Source of the DNA: Natronocella acetinitrilica
Lineage (GTDB): Bacteria; Pseudomonadota; Gammaproteobacteria; Nitrococcales; Aquisalimonadaceae
Length of the DNA: 64,000 nucleotides
Assembly (NCBI RefSeq): GCF_024170285.1
Contig: NZ_JALJXV010000003.1
Coordinates: forward strand, 1-64,000
Direction: 5' to 3'
Shown here: positions 60,643 through 64,000 of the stretch, in pieces
Layout: every line of letters starts with the position of its first letter
Position numbering within the stretch: position 1 is the first letter of the stretch
Program-made: the position numbers and the translations under genes
The notes under the pieces: generated by a model
Told to the model about the DNA's origin: nothing
Seen by the model: the letters and a program-made list of their open reading frames with translations, nothing else
Database searches by the model: none

Positions 60643-63138
60643 TCAGAACTGGGATTGCTCATCGACGAGCTTCAGGAGCTCCTTCAGCGTCTGTGCAATC
60701 TCCTCCTGGGGGATTTTCTCCGGCACCGGCCCCGCCGGGTAGCGCAGTGACTCGCCGAGCGTCTCAAGCGTGCTGGCCGCCTCCTCGGCGCTCTCCTCGC
60801 GGCTTAGGCCCGCGCGCGCACCCGAGGCCTCGAGCTGGCTGCGGGGTGCGGCGTCGGCGCGCTCTGCGACGGTCAGCGGCCGACCCGCGCTTGCCTCGGC
60901 CTGGCGGAGCACGATTCCGGAGAGCAGCGCCTCGAACTCCTCCGCGCGCCTGGTGGCCTCAGGGCGCACCGAGCGCTCCGGTGCGTGCGCGTCCTCAAGG
61001 AGCACCATCTGGCGCTCATCAGCAAAGCGCTCGGCGCGAACCGGGTGCTCGGGCGCGGCATGCGGGCTCTCGCGGCCGGCGTCACCGGCCGCGCGCTTCT
61101 CTGCCCCGCGCTTCGCGCTGGCAGGTGAAGGCTTCGGCTCGATCCGCGCCGCCGGCGTCTCGGCGGGCTCGTCGGTGCGAAGCCCGGCAACCACCTCCGC
61201 CTCATAGTCCTCGATCTGCTCGCGCACCTCGGAGAGGCCCAGGGCGACCACCGCCGCCTCATGGCCACTCAGCCCCCGCTCACCCACCAGGGCAAGGTCC
61301 GCGAAGATTGTCTTCAGGCCAGGATCGAGCTGCGAGGGGCCGCGGGCCTCATCATCCGCATCCAGCGCGCCAAGCCCGCCTTTCTCGACCACCTGCTCAA
61401 AGCGCTTGAACGCCTCGTTGATCTGGTCGATGACGTGTTTTGGTACGTTCTCGATCTGGAGGAATTCGTTCAGCTTGATCTCCGGCACCTCGAAGGGGTC
61501 GGCGTAGAAGAGCTGGGCACGGCTGATGGTGTCGCCGTTGATCACATGCGCCTGACCAGGTTTCTGGCTGGTGAGATCGCGCAGATTGACGCGCTTCATG
61601 CTGTCAATCCGCGCGGTCTTCTGATCGGCGTAGAGCCCGGCGGCGCCCTTTGCCTCGTAGCCCGAGGTGAGGGTCGCCTTCGCCTCGCCACCGCGGGCCT
61701 GGGCGATGTCGAAGGTCTCCTTCGGATCCTCGAGCTTCATGAAGATCTTGATGTTGGTGTTCGCCTGCACGCTGGCGGCCTCCTCCTCGGAAGCGCGCTT
61801 GAAGGAGGGGTAGTCCTGCCCGGCAAAAACAACGCTCACCCCAAGCGAGCGGGCCTGCGCGGCAACAACGGCGAAGCCCTTCACCGCGTAATACCCATAT
61901 TCGTCGAGGATAATTATAAAGGGTACTTTGGCGTTGCTCGGCTTTTGCTCGACCGCCTCGCGGCGGGTGCCTGCAACCGCGTTGCCAAGCGCCGGTGCGA
62001 GCGCCGAGCGCACGCCGGCGACAACCAGCTTGCCGAGCCCGGCAAGGGCGTCGGGATCCTTCTCGAGAGCCGGTAGCATCACGAAAAGCAGCCGGCGGTT
62101 AAACACCACGTCCTTGAAGTCGATCTCGCCGCGGCGAAAGCCGAAGATGTGACCGTAGGTGTCGGTGAGATCGGCCATGACCTCGGTCAGCTGCATCGCG
62201 AGGTAGCCGTGCTGCTCGTAGCACTTCTGCTGGAGCGCGCCCTGGGCGGCGTCGATCTCGCTGTAGCCGGGGAGCTCCGCCAGGTAGCCCTGGAGGGGCT
62301 TGAGTGCCGACTCGGGGAGGTCGTTTCGCAGCGCCAGCATGATGATCTTGTCGAGCGGGATATGGGCGCGAATCGTTGCGATGTCGAGCTCGAGCTCGCC
62401 GCGATCACGCAGCGTCGTCAGCGCCTTCAAGAGGCCGCCCAGCATGGCGCTCGCCCGCCCCTTCCACATCGCATCCCCGCCACCGGACTCACGCATGAGG
62501 CCGACCACGAGCGAGCGCAGCTGCTCGGCATTGCCGTAGGCGAAGGGGTTGTTCGAGTTGGTGATGCGGTTGGTGTCCTCGCCGGTCCCGGTGAGGTAGT
62601 TCATCACCAGCAGGTCGTCCTCCCGGCCAAGGCGCCGGCAGAGGCTGAAGGCGAGCCACCAGACCGTGTTGTCGCCCTTGCCGTCGACATAGATCGCGCC
62701 TGAGCCGATCAGCATCGCCTGGTAGAAGATGCCGAGCAGAAAGCGGGTCTTGCCGCTACCGGTCGAGCCGAAGACAAGCATGTGGGTGCGGGCGTCGTCG
62801 TTCGAGAACCACAGACCCGCATCGGTCTGCCGGTCGTTGCCGAAATACATGAGCCCATCGCCGCTCTGCGCAATCGGCCTGCGGAAGGGATAGGAGCGGT
62901 GCTTGCTCCAGGCATACCAGGCGAAGAGGATGCCGATGATGAAGAGCACATCGAACACCTGGACCGAAAAGACGAACGGCCAGAGCGTGACGATCACGCC
63001 GAGCATGATCAGGATGAAGCCACCGGTGTCGGCGACGAAATCATGGATGCGAAAGCGAAGCGGCCGCGTATCGCGCTGAATGAGCCCGGGATTGAGATCG
63101 GCGTTGTTCTGTACGCCATGCACCTGTTCGGCCGACAT
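60643..63138 (-). CDS. dotL: DotL/IcmO (TrbC)-type conjugative coupling ATPase
   Basis: 831 aa. Two N-terminal transmembrane segments (GGFILIMLGVIVTLWPFVFS, VFDVLFIIGILFAWYAW), then a VirD4-type motor with Walker A GSTGSGKTRFLLG (about residue 130) and Walker B IIILDEYGYYAVKGFAVVAA. The run QARSLGVSVVFAGQD...EAASVQANTNIKI is diagnostic of the DotL/TrbC subgroup used by IncI plasmids and Dot/Icm secretion. The C-terminal 250 residues are low complexity and charged, probably binding adaptors. It links DNA substrate to the transfer channel at the inner membrane. It follows the DotM gene in an operon. Confidence 0.9.
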   Translation of the reverse strand: MSAEQVHGVQNNADLNPGLIQRDTRPLRFRIHDFVADTGGFILIMLGVIVTLWPFVFSVQVFDVLFIIGILFAWYAWSKHRSYPFRRPIAQSGDGLMYFGNDRQTDAGLWFSNDDARTHMLVFGSTGSGKTRFLLGIFYQAMLIGSGAIYVDGKGDNTVWWLAFSLCRRLGREDDLLVMNYLTGTGEDTNRITNSNNPFAYGNAEQLRSLVVGLMRESGGGDAMWKGRASAMLGGLLKALTTLRDRGELELDIATIRAHIPLDKIIMLALRNDLPESALKPLQGYLAELPGYSEIDAAQGALQQKCYEQHGYLAMQLTEVMADLTDTYGHIFGFRRGEIDFKDVVFNRRLLFVMLPALEKDPDALAGLGKLVVAGVRSALAPALGNAVAGTRREAVEQKPSNAKVPFIIILDEYGYYAVKGFAVVAAQARSLGVSVVFAGQDYPSFKRASEEEAASVQANTNIKIFMKLEDPKETFDIAQARGGEAKATLTSGYEAKGAAGLYADQKTARIDSMKRVNLRDLTSQKPGQAHVINGDTISRAQLFYADPFEVPEIKLNEFLQIENVPKHVIDQINEAFKRFEQVVEKGGLGALDADDEARGPSQLDPGLKTIFADLALVGERGLSGHEAAVVALGLSEVREQIEDYEAEVVAGLRTDEPAETPAARIEPKPSPASAKRGAEKRAAGDAGRESPHAAPEHPVRAERFADERQMVLLEDAHAPERSVRPEATRRAEEFEALLSGIVLRQAEASAGRPLTVAERADAAPRSQLEASGARAGLSREESAEEAASTLETLGESLRYPAGPVPEKIPQEEIAQTLKELLKLVDEQSQF

Positions 63139-63186
63139 GATGAGATTCCTTTATTTTTATTGTTATTTTTAGTGCGCGCCTGCGTG

Positions 63187-64000
63187 TCAGGCCGCACTGC
63201 GCTCGGCGACCGGCATCTGGGGGCGGATCGAATTGATCAGCGCCTCAATGGCCGCATGCACCTCGGGTCTGTTGAGCGACCGGCCAATCAGCCGCTCGAT
63301 CTCCCAGTGGGCAAACGCGCCACCGGCCTCCACAAACGGCGTCTTGCGCCCGACCGAGTGCAGGCAGTACCAGAGCGCTCGATCCTCACCCTTGAGCCAG
63401 GAGAACTCCACCGGCGCCACCACGCCTGACTTGCGCGCCTCATCGAGGAGGCTCATCAGCGCCGGGCGGACATAGCCGTGGGCAGCCATGACATCCTCGG
63501 CCACCACGCGCCGCCCGGCCTCCTTGACCGGATTTGAGCGGGCGATGGTCTTCAGGCTGCGGTCACTCAGCATCTTCTTCGTGAAGTCGATTGCCTGCTG
63601 GCGGTCGAGCGCCGCCCCAGCCTTGATCCGGCACTCCTTGCGGTGGCGCACCAGGGCTGTCGCCAGCGCATTCTTGACGGCGTTGAAGATCACCAGGCGG
63701 CCAGGGGAGAGATCCTCCGGGTCAATGCGCGTCCCGGCCGTTTTCTTCGCACCAACGAGTCCCGGGAGATGGGCACGGGCGTAGCGGCGCACCAGTCCCA
63801 TCATCGCCCGGTCGGCGAGCTCCAGGCGCGGCACGAGCATCTCCGCGATCCGCCGCTCGGTACCCGAGAGCGCCGCGAAGCCGGCATAGCGCGCGCCGAG
63901 CTGGGTGGCGAAGGAGCGCTCGGCGAGATCCCAGTCGACATCGCCACTCTTGCCATCCCAGATCGGCTGGCGGTACTGCCTGCCCTTGGGCGATTTCGCC
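63187..64000 (-). CDS. dotM: DotM/IcmP (TrbA)-type coupling partner, 5' end cut by the window
   Basis: The open frame continues to the window edge, with DVDWDLAERSFATQLGARYA upstream of the ATG at 63840, so the gene is longer than the internal ORF. The visible part matches the soluble domain of DotM/TrbA: VFNAVKNALATALVRH, HGYVRPALMSLLDEARKSGV, WLKGEDRALWYCLHSVGRKT followed by PFVEAGGAFAHWEIERLIG. It pairs with DotL in the coupling complex and is encoded directly upstream of it, as in IncI plasmids (trbA-trbC). The N-terminal membrane helices lie outside the window. Confidence 0.85.
   Translation of the reverse strand, partial: AKSPKGRQYRQPIWDGKSGDVDWDLAERSFATQLGARYAGFAALSGTERRIAEMLVPRLELADRAMMGLVRRYARAHLPGLVGAKKTAGTRIDPEDLSPGRLVIFNAVKNALATALVRHRKECRIKAGAALDRQQAIDFTKKMLSDRSLKTIARSNPVKEAGRRVVAEDVMAAHGYVRPALMSLLDEARKSGVVAPVEFSWLKGEDRALWYCLHSVGRKTPFVEAGGAFAHWEIERLIGRSLNRPEVHAAIEALINSIRPQMPVAERSAA

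Noticed and set aside
59094-60662. 522-codon - strand frame opposite the HD hydrolase
   Set aside because: Shadow; the HD metal-binding residues are on the + strand.
1-64000. tRNA or rRNA genes
   Set aside because: No cloverleaf-like or rRNA-like sequence was noticed on either strand by eye; a covariance-model search would be decisive.

Overview
GC-rich window that looks like part of a large conjugative element (megaplasmid, chromid or ICE) of a gammaproteobacterium. Evidence for the host: a type I-F CRISPR-Cas cascade, a Tus-family terminator protein, a YgjV-family membrane protein and a PEP-CTERM protein. Evidence for conjugation: a DotL/TrbC-type coupling ATPase next to a DotM/TrbA-type partner at the right end, which points to an I-type (Dot/Icm, IncI-like) transfer system. 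Whether the element is a replicon or integrated cannot be told from this window.

Layout. 1-4.1 kb: the trailing end of a type I-F CRISPR array (28-bp repeats, 32-bp spacer), then cas8f-cas5f-cas7f-cas6f; no cas1 or cas2-3 is in view. 4.1-10.5 kb: a broken copy of a DUF1566-like gene, its intact paralogue, a SIMPL protein, a GGDEF-EAL protein, a thioredoxin-fold protein lacking its CxxC, a DUF192 protein and an AP2-like DNA-binding protein. 10.7-19.6 kb: a mosaic accessory region with a PEP-CTERM protein, a possible ADP-ribosyltransferase-like ORF, a formylglycine-enzyme-like protein, an antitoxin with a truncated VapC, a 556-aa unknown coiled-coil protein, a DUF2384 antitoxin with a truncated RES toxin, a trypsin-like lipoprotein and a tyrosine recombinase. 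19.6-20 kb: a DnaA-box cluster beside an AT-rich stretch, a candidate origin. 20-64 kb: uniform backbone-like DNA in which most genes sit behind short AT-rich promoter islands. It carries double-hotdog, YgjV and rhomboid proteins, an AddAB-like helicase-nuclease pair, SSB, DUF4326, Hsp20, a UvrD-like helicase, DsbB, a binding protein-porin-GGDEF/EAL operon, a DUF1064 nuclease, HU, Tus, Mfd, a DsbA-like protein, a TPR protein, a SecA paralogue, an HD dNTPase and the DotL/DotM pair, mixed with many unrecognised genes.

How it fits together (inference). The element carries its own DNA-maintenance set (AddAB-like, SSB, UvrD-like, HU, Mfd, Tus), an envelope and disulfide set (DsbA/DsbB, SecA-like, rhomboid, several small exported proteins) and a conjugation apparatus. 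The I-F effector with a visible two-repeat array and no visible nuclease or adaptation genes is the strongest candidate for an unusual system, because it resembles in layout the plasmid-borne nuclease-less type IV systems. Three envelope-protein genes in the accessory region share a G/C-rich palindrome at the same upstream distance, which suggests a small regulon.
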